Assembly: GCA_949498175.1 (NCBI GenBank)
Contig: CATDDF010000043.1
Span: 1-48,695, forward strand
Direction of reading: 5' to 3'
DNA from: Alphaproteobacteria bacterium
GTDB lineage: Bacteria; Pseudomonadota; Alphaproteobacteria; RS24
Length of the DNA: 48,695 nucleotides
Every line of letters begins with the position of its first letter. Within the stretch, counting starts at the first letter, position 1. The notes beneath the pieces are model-generated. The model did no database searches and was not told where the DNA came from. It worked only from the letters and a program-made list of their open reading frames with translations. The position numbers and the translations under genes are program-made. Below are positions 34,263 to 43,059 of this stretch, one piece after another.

Positions 34263-35159
34263 TCAGACCTGTGGCGCCTGAGGGCTGAAAAATTGATGTG
34301 CTTTAGCGATAAGAAAAGGCAGCAGCGCGACAATTGCAAGCCCGAATAATGTCCCGAACCCATATTGCACCAGCGCATTGTCATCGGATAGAGCCCGCGG
34401 CAGGCGCGTCATGGCAAGCATCAACACAAAACTGACACCGGTTAAAGCCGCCGCCAATAGGGCTTGCACCAATATCGGGCCGGGCAAATGCACCTCTTCA
34501 TGGCCACGCAAATAGCGGCCAAGCAGCCAGCCCGTGCTTAGGCCGATAAACCAATAGGGCGCGTCATGGCCGATATGGGTCGGATAAAAAGCAATGTAAA
34601 AACCTTGCAACACAATCAGTACGAGCAATATTTGCGGCAGGGACGCCGCCGCCAGACGGGTGCGGCTTGCGGCATGGCGTTCAACACCGATATAGGCCAT
34701 GAGGCAAAATACGCCGAAAACAAAGCCTGAAAGAACATCGCCCAAATCGTGCACGCCCAAATAAAGCCGCGAAAAGCCTTGCAGGACGATAAAAATGGCG
34801 GCTGCCGCATAAGCCCAATTTTGCCGCATGGTATGGGCCAGATAGCCCCAAAGAACGACGGCGATTTGCGTATGCCCGCTGGGCCAGCCATAACTGTCGC
34901 CGACGCGACCGTCGAGTGCATAAAGCATATCGGGGCGCGGATCTTGTCCGAAATCCTTGAGCCAACTATTCAAAAGACCGGCCGCCATGAGCAGCATGGC
35001 GGTGTGAAAAAAACGTTTTGAGCCGAGCGCGAAATAGCCGAAGCACAAAAACATGATGAGAAATAGCGGATAGCCGGCCAAGGTAATCAGTTCGAAAAAC
35101 CCGTTTAAAAAAGGTGTCCGCAAAGGCAACACCCAATCCATTATATTCCATAGCGACAT
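34263..35159 (-). CDS. PAP2-superfamily membrane phosphatase
   Basis: A 298-residue membrane phosphatase. The three-part PAP2 signature is complete: KDFGQDPRP, WPSGH, and SRLYLGVHDLGD, with catalytic histidines in the second and third. About eight hydrophobic segments are visible, more than the usual six, because of a C-terminal extension. It may act on phosphatidate or undecaprenyl diphosphate. The ATG at 35159 follows GAGGGGG; the longer track start adds a poor N-terminus. Confidence 0.9.
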   Translation of the reverse strand: MSLWNIMDWVLPLRTPFLNGFFELITLAGYPLFLIMFLCFGYFALGSKRFFHTAMLLMAAGLLNSWLKDFGQDPRPDMLYALDGRVGDSYGWPSGHTQIAVVLWGYLAHTMRQNWAYAAAAIFIVLQGFSRLYLGVHDLGDVLSGFVFGVFCLMAYIGVERHAASRTRLAAASLPQILLVLIVLQGFYIAFYPTHIGHDAPYWFIGLSTGWLLGRYLRGHEEVHLPGPILVQALLAAALTGVSFVLMLAMTRLPRALSDDNALVQYGFGTLFGLAIVALLPFLIAKAHQFFSPQAPQV

Positions 35160-35299
35160 GCAAATCCCCCTCTCATGTCTGGTGAAACTAGCATTGCCGC
35201 CGACCCGCAACAAGCCGGGGCGCAAGCCTGATGTGAGGCACTCGACATTTGCGATTTAGGCTTTACCCTTTACAACCACATAAGCACAGGTAACGGGTC

Positions 35300-36481
35300 A
35301 TGAAGATAATCATTTCCGGCGGTGGTATTGGCGGTCTGACGGCTGCGCTTTGCGCCCTTCACTTCGGCCATCAGGTGACGGTTCTCGAACGTGCTCCCGC
35401 TTTGGGCGCGGTCGGAGCCGGTATTCAAGTGCCACCCAATGCGATGAAAATTTTTGCCGCCTTAAAACTTGATGCGGCACTGACCGATATCGGCTTTTTG
35501 CCGCACGCCATTGAAACCCGCATGGGCGTATCGGGACGGCAAATTTTCACCATTCCGCTGGGTGCTCAGGCCGTTGCGCGCTGGGGGGCGCCCTATCTGC
35601 ATATTCACCGAGCCGATTATATCGCGGTTCTGCAAAACGCTTTGCGCGCGCAGCAGGCAGATGCTTTGCGGCTCAATGCCGAGGTCAAGGCCTATCGTCA
35701 AACCGCCAATGGCGTGTGCGCCCATTTGGCCGATGGCAGCGAGATGGAGGGCGATGTTTTGCTGGCCGGCGACGGCATTCACTCGCCCCTGCGCACGCAA
35801 ATGCTGGGCGCGCAAAAGCCTATTTTTACCGGCAATGTCGCTTGGCGCGCCGTCGTGCCGATGGACAGGCTGGGCGATGATGCACCGCGCCCGACCGCCT
35901 GCGCCTGGATGGGAGCGGGCAAGCATTGCGTTACCTATCGCTTGCGGCGCGGCCGTTTGGCGAATTTTGTCGGCGTCGTCTCGCGCGATGATTGGACCGT
36001 CGAGAGTTGGACCGAACAAGGCACGAAGCAAGAGGCTTTGGCCGATTTTGACGGCTGGCACCCGACCATTTGTCGGATTTTGGACGCCGCCGATACGCAT
36101 TATCGTTGGGCTTTGTTTGACCGCGCACCGCTTGAAAATTGGGTCGATGGCCGAGTTGCCCTTTTGGGCGATGCCGCCCATCCTATGCTGCCCTTTATGG
36201 CACAAGGCGCGGCAATGGCGGTAGAAGACGGCTGGGCGGTCATGCAAGCCCTGGCGCAAGGCGACAGCGTGACTGAGGCATTGCAAAATTATCAGGCACG
36301 CCGCTTGCGCCGCACCAGCCGCGCGCAAGCCGTCTCGCGCGCCAATGGCACGACATTTCACCAAAGCACGCGGCTCGGTCAAATCGCTACCTATGCGCCT
36401 TTATATATGGTCGGCAAATTTGCGCCGAAACTCATCCATGCGCGGCAGGATTGGCTATACGGCCATGACGAGACGCGATAA
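35300..36481 (+). CDS. FAD-dependent aromatic-type monooxygenase
   Basis: A 393-residue flavoprotein hydroxylase of the salicylate hydroxylase-like group A family. ISGGGIGGLTAAL is the dinucleotide motif, LLAGDGIHSPLR the GD motif and LLGDAAHPMLPFMAQGAAM the second FAD motif. It likely hydroxylates an aromatic or quinone-type ring using NAD(P)H and oxygen. No catabolic neighbours point to a substrate. It is a monocistronic plus-strand gene. Confidence 0.9.
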   Translation: MKIIISGGGIGGLTAALCALHFGHQVTVLERAPALGAVGAGIQVPPNAMKIFAALKLDAALTDIGFLPHAIETRMGVSGRQIFTIPLGAQAVARWGAPYLHIHRADYIAVLQNALRAQQADALRLNAEVKAYRQTANGVCAHLADGSEMEGDVLLAGDGIHSPLRTQMLGAQKPIFTGNVAWRAVVPMDRLGDDAPRPTACAWMGAGKHCVTYRLRRGRLANFVGVVSRDDWTVESWTEQGTKQEALADFDGWHPTICRILDAADTHYRWALFDRAPLENWVDGRVALLGDAAHPMLPFMAQGAAMAVEDGWAVMQALAQGDSVTEALQNYQARRLRRTSRAQAVSRANGTTFHQSTRLGQIATYAPLYMVGKFAPKLIHARQDWLYGHDETR

Positions 36482-36784
36482 AGGGGGAAATGGCGCACAG
36501 AGATGGTTTCGATGCCTACCCCAGGCCCCTGGCAAGCCTTGACCTTCAATAATGTCAATAGGTCAGCATTTTTGCAGGCGCGTGCGAATTCCATTCATGG
36601 CCATCCATATGGCCCAGCAAGCAAAGATCCGAGTTCCGGGTCACACGGTGCGCGAAACAAGGTGCTTGGGGGTTGCTGAAGCAGCATTTCTGATATCTTA
36701 AAAATTTCAGATATCGAGCGTTTGGCCGAGAACTGAAGAAGCTTATTCTTACACAAAACTGCAATAAGAGTATTTTACCCAGCA
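36482..36784. other. 303-nt intergenic region before arsC
   Basis: No convincing gene is seen. TGACCT (36540-36545) and AGGTCA (36560-36565) could form a weak terminator stem followed by a T run. GATATCT (36692-36698) and AGATATC (36709-36715) form a 7-10-7 inverted repeat that could be an operator, perhaps for an ArsR-type repressor encoded elsewhere. CTTACA (36748-36753), 17 nt and TATTTT (36771-36776) form a promoter that would start transcription almost at the arsC ATG. A short minus-strand ORF (36555-36785) lacks family features. Confidence 0.5.
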
Positions 36785-37213
36785 ATGATGAGGAATATTC
36801 TTATTTTGTGCACGGGCAATAGTTGCCGGTCGGTTTTGGCCGAGGCCTATATCAATCATATTAGCGATGAGTGGCAGGCCTTTTCGGCAGGCTCGCACCC
36901 GACCGGCGAGGTGCATCCTCTAGCTATAGAAACATTAAAGTCATTGGGAATTGACGCAAGCGATGCGAAGTCGAAAAACTGGCATGAATTTGCTGGCGCC
37001 GATGCCCCGATTATGGATGTGATTGTGACGGTTTGCGACAGTGCCGCCGGCGAAACCTGTCCCGTTTGGCCGGGTCAACCGACTGCTTATCATTGGCCGT
37101 TTCCCGACCCGGCGAAATTTTCAGGTTCAGATGAAGAAACCCGCGCCCATTTCCGGGAAGTCTTCGCCATGATAAAAAAGCGGATAGATAATTTTTTGAC
37201 AAATAAGGGATGA
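36785..37213 (+). CDS. arsC: Arsenate reductase, LMW phosphatase type
   Basis: Reduces arsenate to arsenite, with electrons from thioredoxin. The 142-residue protein has the P-loop CTGNSCRS at residues 9-16 of the low-molecular-weight tyrosine phosphatase fold, the DP motif FPDPAKF, and VTVCDSAAGETCPVWPG with the other redox cysteines. The downstream aquaporin overlaps by 4 nt, so arsenite made here would leave through it. No Shine-Dalgarno is obvious and the predicted start of transcription is at the ATG, so the message may be leaderless. Confidence 0.93.
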   Translation: MMRNILILCTGNSCRSVLAEAYINHISDEWQAFSAGSHPTGEVHPLAIETLKSLGIDASDAKSKNWHEFAGADAPIMDVIVTVCDSAAGETCPVWPGQPTAYHWPFPDPAKFSGSDEETRAHFREVFAMIKKRIDNFLTNKG

Positions 37214-37875
37214 TGATGGGGAGGAAATTGGCGGCGGAAGCCCTAGGGACGCTACTACTGGTTTGCACGGTGGTTGGCTCAGGCATTATGGCAGTCAATC
37301 TGGCGGAGGGAAATGACGCCGTCGCACTGCTCGGCAATACGATTGCCACAGGTGCCATTCTTTATGTTTTGATCACTATTTTCGGTCCGGTCTCGGGCGC
37401 CCATTTCAATCCCGCCGTTTCCTTGGTTTTCCGCTTGAGGGGTGAACTCGGTAACAGTGATTTTTTGGCCTATATTGGGGCGCAGCTTATTGGTGGCTTA
37501 CTCGGCACGGCCCTGGCACACGCCATGTTTGAATTGGCCTTGTTTACCCCATCGGTCAATATCCGCACCGGCCACGGTCAGTTCCTTGCTGAAACGGTCG
37601 CCAGTTTCGGCTTGGTGATGACCATTTTGGGCGGCTTGAAATATCGCGCCGAGGCTGTTCCCATGCTGGTCGGGCTTTACATTACGGCCGGTTATTGGTT
37701 TACCGCATCGACCAGTTTTGCCAATCCCGCCGTTACTTTGGCGCGCGGCTTTACCGACAGCTTCTCCGGCATTCGGCCGACCGATATGCCGCTTTTTTGG
37801 TTGGCCCAATTTATCGGCGCTGTCTTAGCCCTCATCGCAATGCGCGCAGTTTTGGGGGATGATGAGCCGTCATAA
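37210..37875 (+). CDS. Aquaglyceroporin-like channel of the arsenic cassette (AqpS-like)
   Basis: A 221-residue MIP-family channel with six helices. The paired pore motifs read HFNPAVS and FANPAVTLARGF. In Sinorhizobium, AqpS replaces the ArsB pump and lets arsenite flow out after ArsC reduction; the overlap with arsC (ATGA) supports the same job here. MMMGRK offers three possible starts. Its stop codon lies within the first unit of the Pho-box-like repeat of the next operon. Confidence 0.88.
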   Translation: MMMGRKLAAEALGTLLLVCTVVGSGIMAVNLAEGNDAVALLGNTIATGAILYVLITIFGPVSGAHFNPAVSLVFRLRGELGNSDFLAYIGAQLIGGLLGTALAHAMFELALFTPSVNIRTGHGQFLAETVASFGLVMTILGGLKYRAEAVPMLVGLYITAGYWFTASTSFANPAVTLARGFTDSFSGIRPTDMPLFWLAQFIGAVLALIAMRAVLGDDEPS

Positions 37876-37895
37876 ACGCGTCATGCCTGCGTAAC
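37867..37895 (+). promoter_or_regulatory. Three-unit Pho-box-like repeat before the lipid-remodelling operon
   Basis: CCGTCAT (37867-37873), AAAC, GCGTCAT (37878-37884), GCCT, GCGTAAC (37889-37895): three 7-bp units at exact 11-bp spacing. PhoB boxes are pairs of CTGTCAT-like units spaced by 4 nt. The 11-bp phase and GTCAT core fit; the first two bases differ from consensus. It stands 62 nt before the metallophosphoesterase start. Confidence 0.65.
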
Positions 37896-37957
37896 AAAAG
37901 AGCAATGGAACGCGGTCACTCCTCACATAAAGGTTTCCACCGTAAGTGAGATGACAA

Positions 37958-38806
37958 ATGAACGGCAGCTCTTTGAACAACACAAAAAGCGACGTCAAAA
38001 ACTATAAAACCATTTTCATTTCCGATATTCACCTCGGATCAAAGGCTTGTCAGGCAGAGCTTTTGCTGGATTTTCTGAAACATAATGACAGTGAGAAGCT
38101 GTATCTGGTCGGCGATATTGTCGATGGCTGGCGCTTGAAACGCAAATGGTATTGGCCGCAAAGCCATAATGATGTCGTGCAGAAAATTTTGCGCAAAGCG
38201 CGCAAAGGCACGGAAATTATCTATGTTCCCGGCAATCATGATGAGGGATTGCGCCGTTATATCGGCACACATTTCGGCGGCATTGAAGTCAGACCGACAG
38301 ATATTTATGAAGCGGTTAATGGCGATAAATATCTGGTGCTGCACGGCGACAGTTTCGACAATGTCATGCTTTATGCGCGTTGGTTGGCCTATGTCGGTGA
38401 CCACGCTTATGATTTGGTGTTGCGCTTGAACACGGTGTTCAACGGGCTGCGCCGGTTGATGGGGCTGCGTTATTGGTCCTTGTCATCTTATTTGAAAATC
38501 AAGGTCAAAAACGCTGTTCAATTCATCAGTGAATTTGAGCGCGTTTTGGCGAACGAGGCACAAAAAGCAGGCGTCCAGGGCGTGATTTGCGGCCACATCC
38601 ACCATGCCGAAATGAAGCAATATGGCGATGTTATTTACATGAATGACGGCGATTGGGTGGAAAGTTGCACCGCTCTGGTCGAACATTTTGACGGCACTTG
38701 GGAAATTGTTTTCTGGGCCGATATTGTGGCGAAACGGGGCACGAATTTTGACAAGGACGTCGCTGACGGGACGACGGAGAAACCGTTTGTCGAGGCTGCC
38801 GAATGA
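37958..38806 (+). CDS. Calcineurin-like metallophosphoesterase (PlcP-like phospholipase C or LpxH-like)
   Basis: A 282-residue binuclear metallophosphoesterase: SDIHLG, GDIVDGW, GNHDE, HGDSFD and CGHIHHAEMK give the full metal-ligand set. Databases name this family UDP-2,3-diacylglucosamine diphosphatase, but PlcP of Sinorhizobium and marine alphaproteobacteria belongs to it and splits phospholipids to diacylglycerol under phosphate stress. The 4-nt overlap with a GT4 gene, the dgkA that follows and the Pho-box-like repeat point to PlcP rather than LpxH. That choice is inferred. Confidence 0.85.
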   Translation: MNGSSLNNTKSDVKNYKTIFISDIHLGSKACQAELLLDFLKHNDSEKLYLVGDIVDGWRLKRKWYWPQSHNDVVQKILRKARKGTEIIYVPGNHDEGLRRYIGTHFGGIEVRPTDIYEAVNGDKYLVLHGDSFDNVMLYARWLAYVGDHAYDLVLRLNTVFNGLRRLMGLRYWSLSSYLKIKVKNAVQFISEFERVLANEAQKAGVQGVICGHIHHAEMKQYGDVIYMNDGDWVESCTALVEHFDGTWEIVFWADIVAKRGTNFDKDVADGTTEKPFVEAAE

Positions 38807-39801
38807 CAAGAATATTGATCGTGAGCGATGCTTGGGCACCGCAGGTCAATGGGGTGGTCACGACATTGCAGACCGTTATCGGCCATTTGCGCCAGGCGGG
38901 GCATGAGGTCAAAGTCATTTCACCGGATATGTTCAATACCGTGCCCTTGCCGGTCTATCCGGAAATCAAACTCGCCGTCCTACCCAAACGAAAAATGGCT
39001 CGGTTGATTGATATGTTTGCACCCGAGAGAGTCCATATCGCCACAGAAGGGCCACTGGGCTGGGCAGCGCGCGCCATTTGTTTGAAACGGGGCTGGCGTT
39101 TTTCGACCAGCTATCACACAAAATTTCCCGAATACGCTTTTGAGACCGCGCGCATCCCCCTGAAACTTGGTTATGGCATTGTGAAACGTTTTCACGGTAA
39201 ATCCGCTGCCATGATGGTGGCGACCCGATCTTTAGAAGATGATTTGAAAGCGCGCGGCTTTCCCAATGCCGTCACTTGGACGCGCGGGGTCGATACAGAA
39301 TTATACAATCGGCGACGCAAACCGGCGCTGAAATTGGACGCACCGGTCATGGTCTATGTCGGGCGGGTATCGGCCGAAAAAAACATTGAAGCGTTTTTGG
39401 GTCTCGATTTGCCGGGCACCAAGCTGGTGGTCGGCGGCGGCCCGCAATTGGAAAAATTAAAGTCTAAATATCCCGGTGTCACTTTTACCGGCCCGAAATT
39501 CGGCGAAGAATTGGCGGCGCATTATCGCAGTGGCGATGTTTTCGTTTTTCCGAGCAAAACCGACACATTCGGTTTGGTGATGCTGGAAGCCATGGCTTGC
39601 GGACTGCCGGTGGCTGCCTATCCGGTCACCGGACCGCTCGATGTATTGGCCGGATGCCAAGCCGGCGAAATGAATGAAGATTTGGCCAAAGCCGTGAAAC
39701 AGGCATTAAAAGCTGACCCGAAAGCGGCGCGTGACCATGCGTTGAAATTTTCTTGGGAAGCATGTGCCAAAATATTCCTGTCCAATCTCACGCCATTATA
39801 G
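38803..39801 (+). CDS. Family 4 glycosyltransferase, probable diacylglycerol glycosyltransferase (Agt-like)
   Basis: A 332-residue GT-B enzyme. VNGVVTTLQT near the N-terminus contacts the donor or acceptor; MVYVGRVSAEKNIEAF starts the C-terminal nucleotide-sugar domain; FPSKTDTFGLVMLEAMACGLPV is the E-x7-E donor motif. Related enzymes (SqdX, MgtA, Agt) put sugars on lipids. Paired with a PlcP-like gene (overlap ATGA), it probably makes glycolipids from diacylglycerol when phosphate is scarce, replacing phospholipid. The sugar cannot be read. Confidence 0.88.
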   Translation: MTRILIVSDAWAPQVNGVVTTLQTVIGHLRQAGHEVKVISPDMFNTVPLPVYPEIKLAVLPKRKMARLIDMFAPERVHIATEGPLGWAARAICLKRGWRFSTSYHTKFPEYAFETARIPLKLGYGIVKRFHGKSAAMMVATRSLEDDLKARGFPNAVTWTRGVDTELYNRRRKPALKLDAPVMVYVGRVSAEKNIEAFLGLDLPGTKLVVGGGPQLEKLKSKYPGVTFTGPKFGEELAAHYRSGDVFVFPSKTDTFGLVMLEAMACGLPVAAYPVTGPLDVLAGCQAGEMNEDLAKAVKQALKADPKAARDHALKFSWEACAKIFLSNLTPL

Positions 39802-39811
39802 AAGAGTCAAA

Positions 39812-40207
39812 ATGGCGCGACTGACCGGTAAAATTCAAGGCAAACCCGAACAAGGCAAAACCACCTCGATTTTGCGGATTTGGCATGCTTTTTTGTTCTC
39901 TGTTGACGGATTGCGATATATCGCCGCCAAGGAAACTGCTTTCAAGCAGCAAATTATTATCGGCGTTTTCTTGATGGGACTGGCATATTATTTGGCCGAA
40001 ACCACCTTGGAAATATTGGCGCTTATTTCGCCCATTCTCTTGTGTTGGCTGATCGAAATCATCAACACATCGATTGAAGCCGTCGCTGACGCCATATCTG
40101 AAGAGTTTGATGCCAATATCAAAATTGCCAAGGACCTCGGGTCTCTAGCCGTTTTGACCGGTTTCGGCATTCTTGCATTTGTATGGAGCGCCGTGCTCAT
40201 TTTCTAA
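39812..40207 (+). CDS. dgkA: Diacylglycerol kinase, DgkA family
   Basis: A 131-residue small membrane kinase with three helices. RYIAAKETAFKQQ near the first helix, EIINTSIEAVADAI with catalytic glutamates and KDLGSLAVL are DgkA signatures. It rephosphorylates diacylglycerol (or undecaprenol in some relatives). The ORF track starts at 39764; the ATG at 39812 is the natural start, 10 nt after the GT4 stop. In this operon it could return surplus DAG to phosphatidate. Confidence 0.92.
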   Translation: MARLTGKIQGKPEQGKTTSILRIWHAFLFSVDGLRYIAAKETAFKQQIIIGVFLMGLAYYLAETTLEILALISPILLCWLIEIINTSIEAVADAISEEFDANIKIAKDLGSLAVLTGFGILAFVWSAVLIF

Positions 40208-40346
40208 AATCCGGATGACCCGCTAAAACCCGGTCGGAAATGTCGTAGTTTGGTCTACCATAGAAACCATGATCTCGTCTCCTCAAACAAATATGCTTGA
40301 AGATCAATGGCTTGAGCCGCGTGACACGGTGCTTGAAACTTGGGAG

Positions 40347-40423
40347 TGGCGCACCGGGGAAGATTCGAACTCCCGACCCCTTGATTCGTAGTCAAGTACT
40401 CTATCCAGCTGAGCTACCGGTGC
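40347..40423 (-). tRNA. tRNA-Arg (anticodon ACG)
   Basis: A 77-nt cloverleaf on the minus strand with encoded CCA (40349-40347). Acceptor arms GCACCGG and CCGGTGC pair fully; the D arm AGCTCAGCTGGATAGAGT, anticodon arm CTTGA-CTACGAA-TCAAG and T arm GTTCGAATC are canonical. The ACG anticodon is at 40389-40387; A34 would be edited to inosine to read CGU, CGC and CGA. Confidence 0.97.
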
Positions 40424-40476
40424 GTCGCTCAGCGTTTTACTGGCTGACCTGTTTGAATGCAAGGGGCGATTGCAAT

Positions 40477-41502
40477 TTACCGGTCAAAACGGTCGCGATA
40501 GGCTCGCGCATCGCCCAAACTTGCCGCCTCAAAAACCCCGCGCGCCACGGCGCGGCTCACGCAATCCGCCGCCAAAGCACCCAATTCGGCAAGTGCAAAG
40601 GGGCGTGCTTCATCCGCTTCGGCCAATTTTTCAGCCCCCGTGGCGAGGACAAAAATCGTATCGCCGTCAAACGGCGTATGCACGGCGCGAATGGCGCGCG
40701 CCAAGCCGTCTTGCGCCATAATGGCGACGCGCTTGGCTTCGGCCACAGTCAAATCGGCGGCGACGGCGACCGCACCGATCGTGGTATTGCCGAGGGCCGC
40801 TGCCAATTTACTGCCGGTCATGGGATGTGACGTCGCATCGGCCGCTTGGCCGATAAGCGCCGGCAAACCAAACTCCGGCGCTCCGTTCATTTCAAGCGCT
40901 TTCGCTTGCGCCCAAAACCGCCCTGCCGCATCAACCACACTGCCGAGCGAATTGACCGCCATCAGGGCACCGACTTTGGCCGTGCCGTCAATCGCCACAG
41001 AAGCGCTGCCCAGCCCGCCCTTCAACTGACCGGCTTGGGCACCATATCCGGCACCCATATTGCCAAGCGCGAAATCACGCGACAGCGCGCCATAAGCATC
41101 GCGCCCCAATTGCTGATAAGGCGGTGTGTCGCCCCAATCCTTATCGCCGCCATTGGCGACATCGAATAAAATCGCAGCCGGCACAATCGGTGACGGCTTG
41201 GGGGCACCGGTTTGAAAACCACGCCCGTCAGCCCCCATGGCGGCGGTCACGCCGGAGGCCGCATCAAGCCCGTAAACCGAGCCGCCTGCCAAGACCACCG
41301 CATGCGCCTCGTTGACCAATGTTTCGGGTTTGAGTGCATCGGTTTCGCGCGTGCCCGGCCCACCGCCGAGACTGCTGGCGGCAATCACCGCCGGTGCATC
41401 GGGCACAATGACGCTGACGCCGCTGCGCGTCGCTTCATTAACCGCATGGCCGACTTTAATGCCGGCAATATCGGTAATCAGGTTTTTTGCTCCGGGGGTC
41501 AT
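40477..41502 (-). CDS. P1 family peptidase (DmpA/Orn-transferase fold)
   Basis: A 341-residue member of the self-cleaving Ntn-type P1 family. GIKVGHA at the N-terminus, GGSVYGLDAASGV near 75, GNTTIGAVAVAADLT near 240, where self-cleavage before a Thr or Ser makes the nucleophile, and GLARAIRAVHTPFDGDTIF are all family text. Members include beta-aminopeptidases; the substrate here is unknown. GGGAG precedes the ATG. It follows the histidine kinase by 44 nt and may be part of that transcript. Confidence 0.88.
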   Translation of the reverse strand: MTPGAKNLITDIAGIKVGHAVNEATRSGVSVIVPDAPAVIAASSLGGGPGTRETDALKPETLVNEAHAVVLAGGSVYGLDAASGVTAAMGADGRGFQTGAPKPSPIVPAAILFDVANGGDKDWGDTPPYQQLGRDAYGALSRDFALGNMGAGYGAQAGQLKGGLGSASVAIDGTAKVGALMAVNSLGSVVDAAGRFWAQAKALEMNGAPEFGLPALIGQAADATSHPMTGSKLAAALGNTTIGAVAVAADLTVAEAKRVAIMAQDGLARAIRAVHTPFDGDTIFVLATGAEKLAEADEARPFALAELGALAADCVSRAVARGVFEAASLGDARAYRDRFDR

Positions 41503-41546
41503 TGGCTTCTCCCTTTGCGCGACGCTAGCCGTGCCTTAAGACGCGG

Positions 41547-43028
41547 TCAAGCGTCTGCTGGCAGTGCTTTGGGCGCGTCGACAGAAACCGCATTTTCGCC
41601 ATCGGCCTCATCGCGCGGCGCGCCGGGGGCTTGGTGCGGTAAGGTGATTTGAAATTGTGTGCCATGGCCATCACTGTGAATAATGTCCAAACGGCCGCCA
41701 TGCCAGCTGACCAAATCGGTGACGATTTTAAGCCCCAAACCGGTGCCGTCAGGTTGGCGCGCACCGGCCATATGCGGCATTAAAAGCGAGCCGCGCCCTT
41801 CGCCGGGCAAGCCCGGGCCACTATCGCTCACGCGAATAATGCAAGCCTGTTCATTATTTGAGGCGCGCATGCGGATTTGCCGCAATGTCTCTTGACCTTT
41901 CATCGCCTGCACGGCGTTGAGCGCCAAATTATAAAGAATGCGGAACATTAAAGTGCGCTCGGCCACCACTTCCACATTGGCCAAACAATCATTGACCAAT
42001 TGCACGCGCCGTCGCGGGTCATGCAAGCGCACGAAATTCAACGCATCGTCGATAATCGGTCGCAGGGGCTGACGCTGCACATCCAAATGGTCACGTTTAT
42101 CGCTGGTATAAAGCGCCGCCCACTCGACCAGAGACAGGCTTTGTTCAATGGCCGTCGCCAATCTTTTGCCGATGCGCTGCTCTTTTTCGCCGGGCAATTG
42201 CATTAATTGTTCGGCGTTCAATTGCAGGCTGGCCAGCAAATTGCGAATGTCATGAGCCAGAAAACTGGCGCCTGCCCCCAAAGCGGCAAGGCGGGCTAGC
42301 TCATCAACATGCAGACGCATGCGGTCTTGAAACGCATCCAGCGAGGCCAATAAGGATTGCGCGTCATCGGCATCTGAAAAGCCCATCGCCGCACTGCCAT
42401 AAAGCCGAATGAACAAATCATCCAGCGATTGCAGCATCAGGCGGCGGAAGAACACGCTGAAGAAAATGGTGAACAAGATGCAAATGCCGAGAAAGGCGAT
42501 GAAAATGCGAATATATATGCCCAGCATATATTCTTGCCAAACACCGGCTGTCGCGATGGCGCGCACTTCCCGCGCTTTACCCATTGTTCCATTGTAAATG
42601 GCAAATTGCGATTCCGACGGGGTGACCATTAACCATAATAATGTGCGAATACCGTCAAACACCCCGGTTTGGGTCAAATCGATGGTTCGACTGATCGGCC
42701 CGGGCTGGGGGCTGACCACCAGCCAAGTCAATTTTCCTTTGTCCTCTCCGGGCGCTCTGACTTCAATACCCGACATACGCAAAGAGCGGGTTTCATACAT
42801 GGCCTGCCAGTCCATATCAGACTGCGTTGCGGCCAATTTAACCATAAATTCAGCCAGCCCATGCGTTTCCGACATATTGCGGTTCAACCATTCAGCGTAA
42901 ATATACGGCATGACGAAAAACAAGCCGGCTGAAAAAAGGCCAATAGCGAGGAAAATCACCTGCCGCGGCAGGGTCGGCAGACGCACCGCGTGTCCGGCTT
43001 TTCGAAACATACGCAAATCACTCATCAT
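41547..43028 (-). CDS. Orphan membrane sensor histidine kinase
   Basis: A 493-residue kinase. A first helix (VIFLAIGLFSAGLFFVMPYIY), a periplasmic sensor region of about 130 residues with no recognised domain, and a second helix (IYIRIFIAFLGICILFTIFF) come first. The HisKA box is FLAHDIRNLLASLQLN; the ATPase shows N (LYNLALNAVQAM), G1 (VSDSGPGLPG) and G2 (GTGLGLKIV) boxes. There is no HAMP-like text in the usual place and no response regulator gene nearby. The ATG pair at 43028/43025 leaves the exact start open. Confidence 0.92.
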   Translation of the reverse strand: MMSDLRMFRKAGHAVRLPTLPRQVIFLAIGLFSAGLFFVMPYIYAEWLNRNMSETHGLAEFMVKLAATQSDMDWQAMYETRSLRMSGIEVRAPGEDKGKLTWLVVSPQPGPISRTIDLTQTGVFDGIRTLLWLMVTPSESQFAIYNGTMGKAREVRAIATAGVWQEYMLGIYIRIFIAFLGICILFTIFFSVFFRRLMLQSLDDLFIRLYGSAAMGFSDADDAQSLLASLDAFQDRMRLHVDELARLAALGAGASFLAHDIRNLLASLQLNAEQLMQLPGEKEQRIGKRLATAIEQSLSLVEWAALYTSDKRDHLDVQRQPLRPIIDDALNFVRLHDPRRRVQLVNDCLANVEVVAERTLMFRILYNLALNAVQAMKGQETLRQIRMRASNNEQACIIRVSDSGPGLPGEGRGSLLMPHMAGARQPDGTGLGLKIVTDLVSWHGGRLDIIHSDGHGTQFQITLPHQAPGAPRDEADGENAVSVDAPKALPADA

Positions 43029-43059
43029 TAACCTTTAGCCCATAAAGCTTAACAAAAGG

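Noticed and set aside
35462-36382. 306-residue ORF antisense to the FAD monooxygenase
   Set aside because: Shadow frame; the sense gene has all flavin motifs.
36555-36785. 76-residue minus-strand ORF before arsC, considered as a small gene or arsR remnant
   Set aside because: No helix-turn-helix, no cysteine metal site and no ribosome binding site; not related to ArsR as far as I can read.
37958-38806. Firm label as LpxH (lipid A synthesis)
   Set aside because: The operon partners and the Pho-box-like repeat fit PlcP better, and the family contains both functions.
40297-40830. 177-residue plus-strand ORF reading GAPGKIRTPDPLIRSQ
   Set aside because: It is the antisense translation of the tRNA-Arg gene and then of the P1 peptidase gene; this text is a well-known artefact over tRNAs.
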